From positions 1-47,360 of the forward strand of contig QZKJ01000073.1 of NCBI GenBank assembly GCA_003605035.1: a DNA stretch of 47,360 nucleotides. The letters are read 5' to 3'. The notes beneath the pieces are model-generated. The model did no database searches, was not told the origin of the DNA, and saw nothing but the letters and a program-made list of their open reading frames with translations. Source of the DNA: Desulfurivibrio sp. (lineage in GTDB: Bacteria; Desulfobacterota; Desulfobulbia; Desulfobulbales; SURF-16). Of this stretch, positions 22,763 through 32,061 are shown one piece after another. Made by a program: the position numbers and the translations under genes. How positions within the stretch are numbered: position 1 is the first letter of the stretch; the number at the start of each line of letters is the position of its first letter.

Positions 22763-24577
22763 GTGACGAAAGTCAGTTCAAAGAATAAACAATGGTTATC
22801 GGGCAACGAGGCCATAGCCCGTGGGGCATGGGAAGCCGGGGTAACGGTTGCCTCAGGTTATCCGGGCACACCCTCCACGGAAATCCTGGAGAATCTCTCC
22901 AGCTATAAGGATGTCTATACCGAATGGGCGCCCAATGAAAAGGTGGCCCTGGAGGTCGGCATGGGCGCCTCCTTTGCCGGCGCCCGGGTGCTGGTCACCA
23001 TGAAGCATGTGGGCCTCAACGTGGCGGCCGATCCCCTGTTCACCGCCTCCTACACCGGCGTGCGCGGCGGCATCGTCATCATCACCGCCGACGACCCGGA
23101 GATGCACAGCTCGCAGAACGAACAGGACAACCGCCATTACGCCTGCGCCGCCAAGCTGCCCATGCTGGAGCCCTCCGACCCGGCCGAGGCCCTGGCCATG
23201 CTCAAACAGGCCTTTGCCATCAGCGAGGAGTTCGACACCCCGGTGCTGCTGCGCACCACCACCAGGGTGGCCCATGTCAAAGGGCTGGTGGCGACCGGCA
23301 AGAGAAAAATGGGACCGGTCCCGGTGGCCGTTGAAAAGGCGCCGGCCAAGTTCGTCATGCTGCCGGCCAACGCCCGGATGCGGCGCCGGGCCATTGCCGA
23401 ACGTATGGTCAGACTGGCAGCATTTGTCGAGACCTTTGCCGCTAACCGCATTGACCAGGGGGACAGGAAAATCGGCTTCATCACCGGCGGCATCTCCTAT
23501 CTCTATGTCAAGGAGGCCTTTCCCAAGGCCGTGGTGCTGAAGATCGCCACCACCTGGCCGCTGCCCGTGAACCTTATCCGTGATTTCGCCAGCCAAGTCG
23601 ACGAGGTCATCATCGTCGAAGAGCTTGACCCCTTTCTCGAAACCCACATCAAGGCCGCCGGCATTGCCTGCACCGGCAAGGCGAAGATCCCGGCCATGGG
23701 CGAGCTCAATCCCTTTATCGTTAAAAAAGCGCTGGGCCAGCCGACCGGGGAGATCTTCGCCCCGGTGGACATTCCACCCCGGCCGCCCAATATGTGCCCC
23801 GGCTGCCCGCACCGTGGCCTGTTCTACAATCTGGGCAAATATGACGTCTTTATTGCCGGCGATATCGGCTGCTACACCCTGGGTTTCCTGCCGCCGCTCT
23901 CCGCCATGGACTCCTGCGTCTGCATGGGTGCAAGCATCGGCGTGGCCCACGGCATGGACAAGGCCCTGGGAGAGGCGGCCCGGGGCCGGACGGTGGCGGT
24001 GATCGGCGACTCCACCTTCATCCACTCGGGCATCACTGGTCTGATCAACATGGTGTACAACAAGAGCATGTCCACGGTGATCATTCTCGATAACCGCACC
24101 ACCGCCATGACCGGTCACCAGGCCAATCCCGCCTCCGGCAGCACCCTCATGGGTGAGCCTGCCAATGCCATTGATCTGGCCGAGCTGTGCCGGGCCATCG
24201 GCGTCAAACACGTGCGCACCGTCAACCCCCACGACATCAAGGCCTGCAAAAAGGTGCTGACCGAAGAGATAGACCGGCCCGAACCCTCGGTCATCATCTC
24301 GCAGGCCCCCTGCGTGCTGCTGCCGGAAGAACGCAAACGGCCGAAAACCCCTCTCTCCATCTTTGTGGACAACTGCACCGGCTGCGGCACCTGCGTCCAC
24401 CTGGGCTGCCCGGCCATGAGCTGGGTGCCGCTGACCCCGGCAGAGGCCAAAAAACTGGGCAAAAAGGAAAAGCAGAAAGGCTATGCCCGCATCAGCGCAG
24501 AGATGTGCAATGACTGCGGCCAGTGCCTGGCGGTCTGTAAATTCAAGGCCATCGGCAAAGCGGAGGGGACAAAATGA
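22763..24577 (+). CDS. iorA: Indolepyruvate:ferredoxin oxidoreductase alpha subunit
   Basis: The 604-residue protein oxidatively decarboxylates arylpyruvates to aryl-acetyl-CoA using thiamine diphosphate, passing electrons to ferredoxin. The N-terminal pyrimidine-binding domain shows GNEAIARGAWEAGV and YPGTPSTEI; MCPGCPHRG and the TPP-binding GDSTFIHSG...DNRTTAMTGHQ follow. Two ferredoxin-type clusters end the protein: CTGCGTCVHLGCP and CNDCGQCLAVCKF. The start is GTG at 22763 with AAGGAG 7 bases before it. Its stop overlaps the iorB start (ATGA). Confidence 0.95.
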   Translation: MTKVSSKNKQWLSGNEAIARGAWEAGVTVASGYPGTPSTEILENLSSYKDVYTEWAPNEKVALEVGMGASFAGARVLVTMKHVGLNVAADPLFTASYTGVRGGIVIITADDPEMHSSQNEQDNRHYACAAKLPMLEPSDPAEALAMLKQAFAISEEFDTPVLLRTTTRVAHVKGLVATGKRKMGPVPVAVEKAPAKFVMLPANARMRRRAIAERMVRLAAFVETFAANRIDQGDRKIGFITGGISYLYVKEAFPKAVVLKIATTWPLPVNLIRDFASQVDEVIIVEELDPFLETHIKAAGIACTGKAKIPAMGELNPFIVKKALGQPTGEIFAPVDIPPRPPNMCPGCPHRGLFYNLGKYDVFIAGDIGCYTLGFLPPLSAMDSCVCMGASIGVAHGMDKALGEAARGRTVAVIGDSTFIHSGITGLINMVYNKSMSTVIILDNRTTAMTGHQANPASGSTLMGEPANAIDLAELCRAIGVKHVRTVNPHDIKACKKVLTEEIDRPEPSVIISQAPCVLLPEERKRPKTPLSIFVDNCTGCGTCVHLGCPAMSWVPLTPAEAKKLGKKEKQKGYARISAEMCNDCGQCLAVCKFKAIGKAEGTK

Positions 24578-25152
24578 AACCAAGCGGCAACATCCTGTTC
24601 TGCGGGGTCGGCGGCCAGGGCATCCTGCTGGCCAGCGAGATCACCGCCTTTGCCTTGCTGGAGTGCGGTCTCGACGCCAAGAAAAGCGAGGTGCACGGCA
24701 TGGCCCAGCGCGGCGGTTCGGTGGTCGCCCATCTCCGTTTCGGCAAAAAGGTCTTTTCCCCGCTCATCGACCCCGGCCAGGCGGATTTCCTGGTGGCCTT
24801 TGAAACCATGGAGGCGGTGCGCTATCTGCCCTTTCTGCACCAAGCGAGCAGGGTGATCGTCAATACCCACCAGATTGCCCCGCCGGCCGTGGCCACCGGC
24901 AAGATGATCTACCCGGCCGACCTGTTGTCGCATCTGACCAGCCGGGGCATCGCCGTCTATCCGCTGGACGGCTTCGGCATTGCCAGGGCGGCGGGAGAAA
25001 TCAGGACGGCCAACCTGGTGCTGGTGGGGGCGCTGTCCACCTTCCTGCCGGTTGAGGAAGAGGTCTTTCTTGAGGTGCTGAAAAAAAGAATCCCCAGAAA
25101 ACTTGAGGAAAACATTGCCGCCTTCAAGGAGGGCCGCAAGATCACAGCCTAG
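24574..25152 (+). CDS. iorB: Indolepyruvate:ferredoxin oxidoreductase beta subunit
   Basis: This 192-residue gamma-domain protein completes the IorAB enzyme: FCGVGGQGILLASEI at the start and GMAQRGGSVVAHLRFG mark the 2-oxoacid oxidoreductase gamma-type fold. It starts within the iorA stop codon. Its own TAG stop is part of a CTAG that is duplicated at the far end of a 160-bp fold-back element, so the element inserted exactly at the end of the gene without altering the protein. Confidence 0.95.
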   Translation: MKPSGNILFCGVGGQGILLASEITAFALLECGLDAKKSEVHGMAQRGGSVVAHLRFGKKVFSPLIDPGQADFLVAFETMEAVRYLPFLHQASRVIVNTHQIAPPAVATGKMIYPADLLSHLTSRGIAVYPLDGFGIARAAGEIRTANLVLVGALSTFLPVEEEVFLEVLKKRIPRKLEENIAAFKEGRKITA

Positions 25153-25312
25153 GAGTCTGTCGGACTTAGAGAATCGTTGCAAAAAATCGAGAAATCGAGA
25201 CCAGATTTTCATGGGTTTGAGGCGAATAGTTGTGCTATTTAACGAAAAGCCATGGGAATATGGGCCGATTTCTCGGGTTTGCAGTAGATTTATGTCTAAG
25301 TCTGAAAGACTC
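25153..25312. mobile_element. 160-bp MITE-like fold-back element with CTAG target duplication
   Basis: Terminal inverted repeats GAGTCTGTCGGACTTAGA (25153-25170) and TCTAAGTCTGAAAGACTC (25295-25312) match at 16 of 18 positions. Further inside, CGAGAAATCG pairs with CGATTTCTCG and CCAGATTTTCATGG with CCATGGGAATATGG, so the whole element folds into a long imperfect hairpin. CTAG flanks it on both sides (25149-25152 and 25313-25316). It encodes nothing. Confidence 0.85.
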
Positions 25313-25334
25313 CTAGCATTGGGAGAAGGGAACA

Positions 25335-26636
25335 ATGATCTATAACGAGGAATATGAAACATTGCCGCGGGAGGCGCTGGAGGCCCTGCAGCTGAAACGG
25401 CTGCAGGCCCAGATCGAGCGAATCTACGCCAGGGTCCCGTACTACCGGGCCAAAATGGATGAGGCCGGCGTGGCGCCTGGTGACATCAGAACCCTGGCCG
25501 ATATCAGGAAGCTCCCCTTTACCACCAAGGAGGACCTGCGCAAGAATTATCCTTTCGGACTTTTCACCGTGCCGCTTGAAAGGGTGGTGCGCGTGCACGC
25601 CTCCTCCGGCACCACCGGCCAGCCCACCGTGGTGGGCTACACCAAGCGGGACATCGGCATCTGGGCTGAGCTGATGGCCCGCTGCCTTACCGCCGCCGGG
25701 GCCACCCAGCAGGACATCATCCACAACGCATACGGCTACGGACTGTTCACCGGCGGCCTCGGCGCCCACTATGGCGCGGAAAACCTCGGGGCCACCGTAG
25801 TGCCGGTCTCCGGCGGCAACACCAAGCGGCAGATCATGCTCATGCGCGATTTCCGCTCCACCGTGCTGCTCTGCACCCCATCCTATGCCCTCAATCTGGC
25901 CGAGGCCATGGTGGATATGGGCATTGACCCCAGGGAGATGGCGCTCAAGGTCGGGGTGTTCGGCGCTGAGCCGTGGAGTGAAAACATGCGGGAGGAGATC
26001 GAAAAACAGCTCGGCATCAAGGCCATCGACATTTACGGCCTCTCCGAGATCATCGGCCCGGGCGTGGCCATTGAATGCGTGGAGGAGCAGCGGGGTCTGC
26101 ACATCATGGAGGACCACTTCCTGCCCGAGATCGTCCATCCCGAGACCTTTGAACCGCTGCCGCTCGGCGACAAAGGTGAGCTGGTGTTCACCACCCTGAC
26201 CAAGGAGGCCTTTCCGCTCATCCGTTACCGCACCAAGGATTTCTCCCGGCTGATCACCGCTCCCTGCTCCTGCGCCCGCACCTTCTACCGCATGGAAAAG
26301 GTGACCGGCCGCTCCGATGATATGCTGATCATCCGCGGGGTCAATGTCTTCCCCTCCCAGATCGAACATGTGCTGATCAGCATCGAGGGAGTGGAGCCCC
26401 ATTATCAGATCATAATCGAACGTGAGGGTTCGCTGGATACCATGGAGGTTCAGGTTGAGGTCAGCGACAGCATCTTTTCCGACGAGGTGAAGACCCTGGA
26501 GGGATTGACCAAGAAAATCCAGAATGAGATCAAGGATCTGCTCGGCGTGAGCTGCAAGGTGAAACTGGTTGAGCCGAAATCGATCCAGCGCAGTGAGGGC
26601 AAGGCGAAAAGGGTGATTGATAAGCGAAAGATCTAG
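25335..26636 (+). CDS. paaK: Phenylacetate-CoA ligase, copy 1
   Basis: The 433-residue AMP-forming ligase activates aryl acetates to CoA thioesters. The P-loop [14 protein letters not shown] is at residues 90-103, [10 protein letters not shown] marks the adenylate-binding region, and the C-terminal lysine region [18 protein letters not shown] is present. GAAGGG lies before the ATG. Without the fold-back element it would start 18 bases after iorB, as a coupled operon gene. In this setting it would link aryl acetates and the aryl-acetyl-CoA made by IorAB. Confidence 0.92.
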   Translation: MIYNEEYETLPREALEALQLKRLQAQIERIYARVPYYRAKMDEAGVAPGDIRTLADIRKLPFTTKEDLRKNYPFGLFTVPLERVVRVHASSGTTGQPTVVGYTKRDIGIWAELMARCLTAAGATQQDIIHNAYGYGLFTGGLGAHYGAENLGATVVPVSGGNTKRQIMLMRDFRSTVLLCTPSYALNLAEAMVDMGIDPREMALKVGVFGAEPWSENMREEIEKQLGIKAIDIYGLSEIIGPGVAIECVEEQRGLHIMEDHFLPEIVHPETFEPLPLGDKGELVFTTLTKEAFPLIRYRTKDFSRLITAPCSCARTFYRMEKVTGRSDDMLIIRGVNVFPSQIEHVLISIEGVEPHYQIIIEREGSLDTMEVQVEVSDSIFSDEVKTLEGLTKKIQNEIKDLLGVSCKVKLVEPKSIQRSEGKAKRVIDKRKI

Positions 26637-26701
26637 AGGGATTCAGGCAATAAACCTCCTCAGGGAGCGAGCACCAGGCATCTTCTAACAGCGAGGAACC
26701 T

Positions 26702-27133
26702 ATGAAAGTTGAACAGATAGCAATTTTTTTGGAAAACAGATCGGGCCGGCTGGCTGAAATTACCGGGATTCTGGCGGGCAAGGGCATCAACATCCGCGCC
26801 ATGTCCCTGGCTGACACCTCGGATTTCGGCATTCTGCGGCTGATTGTCAATGATACGGAAAGCGCCCGCAAAGTATTGAAAGAAAAGGGTTTTACCGTCG
26901 GCACCACCAATGTGGTGGTGGCCGAGGTGCAGGACAAGCCGGGCGGCCTGGCCAACGTCCTGCAGATCATCAAAAATGCCGGTTTAAATATTGAGTACAT
27001 GTACGCCTTTACGCAAAAAAGCGGGGAGACGGGCCTGATTATCTTCCGCTTTGAGAAAGTCGATGCCGCCATTGACGTGCTGGTCAAGGCCGGCGTCAGG
27101 CTGCTGTCCGGGGAAGAGGTTTATGCTATCTAA
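26702..27133 (+). CDS. Tandem ACT-domain protein
   Basis: This 143-residue protein consists of two ACT domains (about residues 1-70 and 70-143), each beginning with a hydrophobic strand followed by a Gly-containing turn (ENRSGRLAEITGILAGKGINI and DKPGGLANVLQIIKNAGLNI). ACT domains bind amino acids, and free-standing pairs are commonly found next to paaK/ior genes, probably as a sensor or allosteric partner. It follows paaK by 65 bases. Confidence 0.88.
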   Translation: MKVEQIAIFLENRSGRLAEITGILAGKGINIRAMSLADTSDFGILRLIVNDTESARKVLKEKGFTVGTTNVVVAEVQDKPGGLANVLQIIKNAGLNIEYMYAFTQKSGETGLIIFRFEKVDAAIDVLVKAGVRLLSGEEVYAI

Positions 27134-27170
27134 GCCGTTGTGCAAAAATAAACGGTAACTACGAATGCTG

Positions 27171-27239
27171 AAAACGGCATAAGGAGTCGTAACGAAATAC
27201 TCGGCAAAGTAATGGTTTTTTCTTAACGGTCCCTAAAAA
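27171..27239 (+). repeat. 69-bp dispersed repeat, copy B
   Basis: Gap-free match to 6274-6342 in the same orientation at 54 of 69 positions. The inverted repeat of copy A is weaker here. It lies between the ACT gene and livK, ending 36 bases before the livK start codon. Confidence 0.7.
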
Positions 27240-27275
27240 ATAGCTTCACTACACACATTGACAAAGGAGATGAAC

Positions 27276-28439
27276 ATGAAAAGATTTTTTCTCTCGACCG
27301 TTACCCTTCTCGCTCTGTGGGCCATGGCAACCTTTTTCGCCATGCCGACCGCTGCCCAGGCCAAGACCATCAAGGTGGGTGCCATCCTCGCTGAAACCGG
27401 CGGCGCCTCGTTTCTCGGCGGCCCTGAGGCCAGAACCGTCCGCATGCTGGTGGATAAGATCAATGCCGCGGGCGGGGTGAATGGCGACACCATCGAACTC
27501 ATTGTCAAGGACTCGGCCAGCACGCCGGAAAAAGCCATCTCCTTTGCCAAACAGCTCATCGAAGAGGAAAAAGTGCTGGCCATCCTCGGACCGTCCACCA
27601 GCGGCGAGACCATGGCTATCAAGCAGCTCTGCGAGGATTCCAAAACCATTCTCCTCTCCTGCGCAGCGGCCGAGGTTATCGTTAATCCCGTGGCCAAATA
27701 TGTCTTCAAAACTCCCCAGAAGGACAGCGATGCCGTCAAGAAAATCTATATGGCCATGCAGCAGATGGGCATTGCCAAGATAGCCGTGCTGGCGGACAAT
27801 ACCGGTTTCGGCAAGGCGGGCAAGGAACAGCTGGAGGCCATCGCCCCTGAGTTCAAGATCCAGATCGTGGCTGCCGAGGTGTATGACAAGGCGGCCACCG
27901 ACCTCAGCGCCGTCATTGCCAAAATCAAGGCTAATCAGGATGTCCAGGCCGTGGTCAACTGGTCCATCGTGCCGGCCCAGGCCATTCTTGCCAAAAACAT
28001 CCGCCAGGCTGACTGGAATGTGCCCATCTTCCAGAGCCATGGCTTCGGCAATATCAAGTATGTCGAGGCTGCCGGGGTAGCGGCTGAGGGGATCATTTTC
28101 CCGGCCGGACGCCTGCTGGTGGCTGACACCCTGCCCGCCGACCATCCCCAGAAAAGCGTGCTGATCCAGTACCGGGACGAATATGAGGCAACATTCAAGG
28201 AAACTGCCAGCACCTTCGGCGGCCATGGCTATGATGCGATCATGATCCTGGTCAATGCCATGAAAACGGCGAAAAGCAATGACAGTGAAAAAGTCAGGGT
28301 TGCCATTGAAAACATGAAAGGCTTTGTCGGCACCGGCGGCATCTTCAACTTCAGCCCCACAGACCACAATGGCCTTGATATTGATTCCTTTGCCATGCTG
28401 ACCGTCAAGGACGGCAAGTTTGCCCTGTATACCAAGTAA
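27276..28439 (+). CDS. livK: Periplasmic amino-acid-binding protein of a Liv-type ABC transporter
   Basis: The 387-residue protein has a signal peptide (residues 1-29, ending AAQA) and a type I periplasmic binding fold (IKVGAILAETGGASFLGGPEART at the mature start). It belongs to the branched-chain/amide amino-acid receptor group; given the neighbours, aromatic amino acids are also possible ligands. AAGGAG lies before the ATG at 27276; two earlier in-frame starts are too close to it. A terminator-like hairpin follows, as often seen when the receptor is made in excess over the permease. Confidence 0.9.
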   Translation: MKRFFLSTVTLLALWAMATFFAMPTAAQAKTIKVGAILAETGGASFLGGPEARTVRMLVDKINAAGGVNGDTIELIVKDSASTPEKAISFAKQLIEEEKVLAILGPSTSGETMAIKQLCEDSKTILLSCAAAEVIVNPVAKYVFKTPQKDSDAVKKIYMAMQQMGIAKIAVLADNTGFGKAGKEQLEAIAPEFKIQIVAAEVYDKAATDLSAVIAKIKANQDVQAVVNWSIVPAQAILAKNIRQADWNVPIFQSHGFGNIKYVEAAGVAAEGIIFPAGRLLVADTLPADHPQKSVLIQYRDEYEATFKETASTFGGHGYDAIMILVNAMKTAKSNDSEKVRVAIENMKGFVGTGGIFNFSPTDHNGLDIDSFAMLTVKDGKFALYTK

Positions 28440-28460
28440 ATACAATTGACCAGCAAGAAC

Positions 28461-28496
28461 AAAGGGGAATGCCAGCCAACGGCAGTCCCCTTTTTT
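28461..28496 (+). terminator. Partial terminator after livK
   Basis: AAAGGGGA (28461-28468) pairs with TCCCCTTT (28486-28493) and an inner TGCC/GGCA extends the stem; TTTTTT follows. In the middle of the liv operon this probably ends part of the transcripts and raises livK over the permease genes. Confidence 0.75.
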
Positions 28497-28546
28497 CTCG
28501 CTGCAAACCAGGAGAGCCGCGGCTTTTCCATAAGCATGATGCGCCA

Positions 28547-29437
28547 ATGACCTCGCAACTCTTTTTCCAATATCTCTTTGCCGGCATAACCTATGGCAGC
28601 ATTTACGCCATCGTGGCCATTGGTTTCAACATCATTTACAACACCACCGGCATCATCAATTTTGCCCAGGGCGAGTTCGTCATGCTGGGCGGCATGATTG
28701 CCATCTCCCTGCATGCCATGCTGCCCCTGCCGCTGGCCATCGGTCTGGCCGTCATCATCACCATGGTCATCGGCGCCCTGATTGAAATTATCTTTATCCG
28801 CTGGCTGCAGAACCCCTCGGTGCTGCGCATGATCATCATCACCATCGGCCTTTCCATTCTCATCCGGGAGGCGGCGCTGCACCTCTGGGGTGAAGGGGTG
28901 CGCTCCCTTCCCTATTTCAACGGCAATGAGATCTCCACCATCCGCATCCTGGACACCAACATTTCCCCCCAGGTGCTGTGGGTGATCGCTGTCTGTGCCA
29001 TCATCGTCGCGCTGCTCAGCCTTTTTTTCAGATTCACCTCCCTGGGCCAGGAAATGCGGGCCTGCGCCGCCAACCGGTTGGCCGCCACCCTTTGCGGCAT
29101 CAGCACGAAGAACATGGTGACCTTTTCCTTCATGCTCAGTGCCGGCATCGGCGCTTTGGCCGGCTGCGTGGTCTCCCCCATCACCTATACCCAGTATGAC
29201 GGAGGCACCCCGCTCGCCATCAAGGGTTTCACCGTGGCTGTGCTGGGCGGCCTGGGCAACAGCATGGCCGCGGTCATGGCCGGGCTGCTGCTGGGCATCA
29301 TCGAGTCGTTCAGCGTCTCCGTGGTGCCGCTGGCTTTTCAGGATGCCATTTCCATCGCCCTGCTGCTCACCATCCTCTTTGTCCGTCCCCATGGACTGTT
29401 CGGCAGTAAAGAGGCGGCAGGTTTAAAGGAATTCTGA
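28547..29437 (+). CDS. livH: Liv-type ABC permease LivH
   Basis: The 296-residue inner-membrane protein has about eight helices and the LivH-type NFAQGEFVMLGGM and GLGNSMAAVMAGLLLGIIESF motifs. The ATG at 28547 gives the normal N-terminus (MTSQLFFQYLFAGITYGSIYA); a longer frame from 28469 overlaps the terminator hairpin and is unlikely. Its stop overlaps the livM start (TGATG). It forms the channel with LivM. Confidence 0.9.
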   Translation: MTSQLFFQYLFAGITYGSIYAIVAIGFNIIYNTTGIINFAQGEFVMLGGMIAISLHAMLPLPLAIGLAVIITMVIGALIEIIFIRWLQNPSVLRMIIITIGLSILIREAALHLWGEGVRSLPYFNGNEISTIRILDTNISPQVLWVIAVCAIIVALLSLFFRFTSLGQEMRACAANRLAATLCGISTKNMVTFSFMLSAGIGALAGCVVSPITYTQYDGGTPLAIKGFTVAVLGGLGNSMAAVMAGLLLGIIESFSVSVVPLAFQDAISIALLLTILFVRPHGLFGSKEAAGLKEF

Positions 29438-30501
29438 TGAAGGCCCGCGGATATCTTCCCATCCTCATGCTGGCCCTGGTGCTTGCCGGGGTAGAGCAGC
29501 TTACCAGCTGGACTTCCACGGTCTACTTCCTCACCCAGATGACCATGACCACCTACTATGCCCTGCTCGTTATCGGGCTCTGCCTGGTGATGGGTTATGC
29601 CGGCCAGATCTCCCTCGGCCACGCCGGCTTCTTTGCCATCGGCGGCTATACCTCCGCCGTGCTGACCACCTTTGATCTGACCCCGCTGCTGGCCAGGGGC
29701 AACGGCGCCGTCAGTCTGCTTTCCGCTGCAGGGCTGCTGGTTTCCCGTGACAACCTTTACGGCGAGACCCTGCTCTCGGTAAACCCGTGGCTGGCCTGCG
29801 TGACCGCCATTATCCTGACCATTGTCATCGCCTTTTTCATCGGCATCCCGGTGCTCAAGCTCAAGGGACACTACCTGGCCATGGCCACCCTGGGTTTCGG
29901 CATTATCATTTACCGGGTGGCGCTGGCCACCGAAATCTTCGGGGAGGCGGACGGCATCTCCGATGTGCCCGGCTTTCCCCTGCTGCCCGGCGTTATTGTC
30001 AGCGGCGATTTCAGCAACCGGGTGCAGAACTATTACATTGCCTGTGTGCTGTTGCTCATCGGCTTTGCCCTGCTGCAGAACCTGATCGACTCACGGGTCG
30101 GCCGGGCCCTGCGGGCCATTCACGGCTCGGAGGAAGCGGCCAACGCCATGGGGGTGGACACCGCGCGCTACAAACTGTACACCTTTGTCTTAAGTGCGGT
30201 TTATGCCGCGATTGCCGGCATTTTCCTCACCCACTACAACGGCGGCATCGGCCCCTCCGAGGCCGGCATCATGAAGTCGGTCCGCTACGTGGCCATTGTC
30301 GCCATCGGCGGCATGGCCAATCTGTGGGGAGCGCTGGTCATGGCCGGCCTGCTCAATTTCCTCTCTCTGCGCGGCATGTTCGGCTCCTATGATGATGCGG
30401 TTTTCGGCGTCATTCTCATCGTCATCATGCTTTTTGCGCCCCAGGGCCTGCTGCGCCTGCAGCTCTGGCACCTGTTCAAGAAATCCCCGCGGGACAGCTG
30501 A
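29437..30501 (+). CDS. livM: Liv-type ABC permease LivM
   Basis: This 354-residue membrane protein carries the LivM signature GYAGQISLGHAGFFAIGGYT and the coupling region SRVGRALRAIHGSEEAANAMGVDTARYKL. It starts within the livH stop codon and ends 22 bases before livG. It is the second half of the permease dimer. Confidence 0.92.
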   Translation: MKARGYLPILMLALVLAGVEQLTSWTSTVYFLTQMTMTTYYALLVIGLCLVMGYAGQISLGHAGFFAIGGYTSAVLTTFDLTPLLARGNGAVSLLSAAGLLVSRDNLYGETLLSVNPWLACVTAIILTIVIAFFIGIPVLKLKGHYLAMATLGFGIIIYRVALATEIFGEADGISDVPGFPLLPGVIVSGDFSNRVQNYYIACVLLLIGFALLQNLIDSRVGRALRAIHGSEEAANAMGVDTARYKLYTFVLSAVYAAIAGIFLTHYNGGIGPSEAGIMKSVRYVAIVAIGGMANLWGALVMAGLLNFLSLRGMFGSYDDAVFGVILIVIMLFAPQGLLRLQLWHLFKKSPRDS

Positions 30502-30523
30502 AACGGCTATAAGGTTATTTGCC

Positions 30524-31288
30524 ATGACGCTTTTAGATATCAAGGATGTCAATAAACATTTCGGCGGTCTGCTGGCCGTGAGCCAGGTAAGCTTTGCCGT
30601 GCGGCGGGGTATGATCAAGTCCGTCATCGGCCCCAACGGCGCCGGCAAAACTACCCTGTTTAATCTGATCGCCGGCAATCTGCCGCTCGGCTCCGGCCGG
30701 ATTTTTTTTGACGACAGGCCGATCCATGGCCTGCAGCCTTTTCAGATCGCCCGCCGCGGCATCTCCCGCACCTTCCAGAACATCAAACTCTTTCCGGGGA
30801 TGACCGCCCTGGAAAACGTCATGGTGGGCCGCCACACCCGCAGCCGGGCGGGATTTCTCGGCGGCCTGTTCCATTTCCCCGCCACCCGCAGGGAGGAAGA
30901 AGCCATCCGCGAGAAATCCTTTGCGCTGCTGCAACTTCTCGATATCAGCCAGCATGCCGACGCCGAGGCCGCCAGCCTCTCCTTCGGCCAGCAGCGCGCC
31001 GTGGAATTCGCCAGGGCCCTGGCCTCTGAACCGACCCTGCTGCTGCTTGACGAACCTGCGGCAGGCCTCAATATCTATGAAACCGCGGAAATCGCCCGGC
31101 TGATCACCAAAATCAGGGACCAGGGCATTACGGTCCTGCTGGTTGAACATGACATGTCGCTGGTCATGGATATTTCCGATGAGATTGTGGTTCTGAGCTT
31201 CGGCCAGAAGATTGCCGAGGATATTCCCAGCGCTATCCAGCAGAACAGGGAAGTCATACAGATCTATCTGGGTGAGGCTGATGCTTAG
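30524..31288 (+). CDS. livG: Liv-type ABC ATPase LivG
   Basis: The 254-residue ATPase has Walker A GPNGAGKTT, signature LSFGQQRAVEFARAL, Walker B LLLLDEPAAGL and a switch His in VEHDMSLVM. The ATG at 30524 is chosen because it gives the usual N-terminus (MTLLDIKDVNKHFGGLLAV); the longer frame from 30296 runs through livM. It overlaps livF by 8 bases. Confidence 0.93.
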   Translation: MTLLDIKDVNKHFGGLLAVSQVSFAVRRGMIKSVIGPNGAGKTTLFNLIAGNLPLGSGRIFFDDRPIHGLQPFQIARRGISRTFQNIKLFPGMTALENVMVGRHTRSRAGFLGGLFHFPATRREEEAIREKSFALLQLLDISQHADAEAASLSFGQQRAVEFARALASEPTLLLLDEPAAGLNIYETAEIARLITKIRDQGITVLLVEHDMSLVMDISDEIVVLSFGQKIAEDIPSAIQQNREVIQIYLGEADA

Positions 31289-32003
31289 AATAAAAAATCT
31301 TGAGGCAGGCTACGGCAAACTGCGGGTATTGAAACGCATCTCCATGCATGTGGACAGCGGCGAAATCGTCACCATCATCGGCGCCAACGGCGCCGGCAAG
31401 ACCACCCTGCTCTATACCATCGCCGGCATCATCAGGGCCACAGCCGGCGACCTGCTGCTGCTGGGCAGCTCCATCAGCCAGATGAAGCCGGAGAGGATTG
31501 TCGCGGCCGGATGCTCGCTGGTGCCCGAGGGCCGGCAGGTTTTTGCCACCCTCAGTGTGCGCGAGAATCTAATCCTGGGCGGTTATGTGCAGTATAAACG
31601 GCAGAAGGTGGACACCGAGGCGGAGCTGCAGCAGATCTATGATATCTTCCCGGTGCTGCAGCAGCGCCAGAAACAGCTGGCCGGCACCCTGTCCGGCGGC
31701 GAGCAGCAGATGCTGGCCATGGGCCGGGCCCTGATGGCCAAACCGAAACTGATCATGCTCGATGAACCGTCCACCGGTCTGGCCCCGCTCATTGTCAAAA
31801 ATATTTTTCAGATTATCGGCAAGCTGCGCGACGCAGGCAACACCGTGCTGCTCATCGAACAGAATGCCAAGGCCGCCCTCGCCATAGCCGATCGCGGCTA
31901 CGTGCTGGAAACAGGCAAATTTATTCTGCAGGGTCCCTCGGAAGACCTGCTGGTCAACCGGGATGTGCAGCGCGCCTACCTTGGCCGCGAGGTCGCGGTA
32001 TAG
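31281..32003 (+). CDS. livF: Liv-type ABC ATPase LivF
   Basis: The 240-residue ATPase has Walker [10 protein letters not shown], signature [15 protein letters not shown] and Walker [12 protein letters not shown], with an EQNAKAAL switch region typical of LivF. GTGAGG lies before its ATG within the end of livG. It pairs with LivG to drive LivHM. Confidence 0.93.
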   Translation: MLRIKNLEAGYGKLRVLKRISMHVDSGEIVTIIGANGAGKTTLLYTIAGIIRATAGDLLLLGSSISQMKPERIVAAGCSLVPEGRQVFATLSVRENLILGGYVQYKRQKVDTEAELQQIYDIFPVLQQRQKQLAGTLSGGEQQMLAMGRALMAKPKLIMLDEPSTGLAPLIVKNIFQIIGKLRDAGNTVLLIEQNAKAALAIADRGYVLETGKFILQGPSEDLLVNRDVQRAYLGREVAV

Positions 32004-32061
32004 CAGGGCGCCTAGACGAGATGTCACCCATGGTCCGGTTTATTGCATATGGAGGCTGAAC

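Noticed and set aside
22853..24583. Long open frame on the minus strand opposite iorA (also 4407-5690 and 1736-2830)
   Set aside because: Low-complexity, Gly/His/Gln-rich translation produced by the high GC content opposite a well-recognised or well-supported gene; no family match.
30501..30520. Possible remnant of the 69-bp repeat before livG (AAACGGCTATAAGGTTATTT)
   Set aside because: Too short and needs an internal deletion to align; could be chance.
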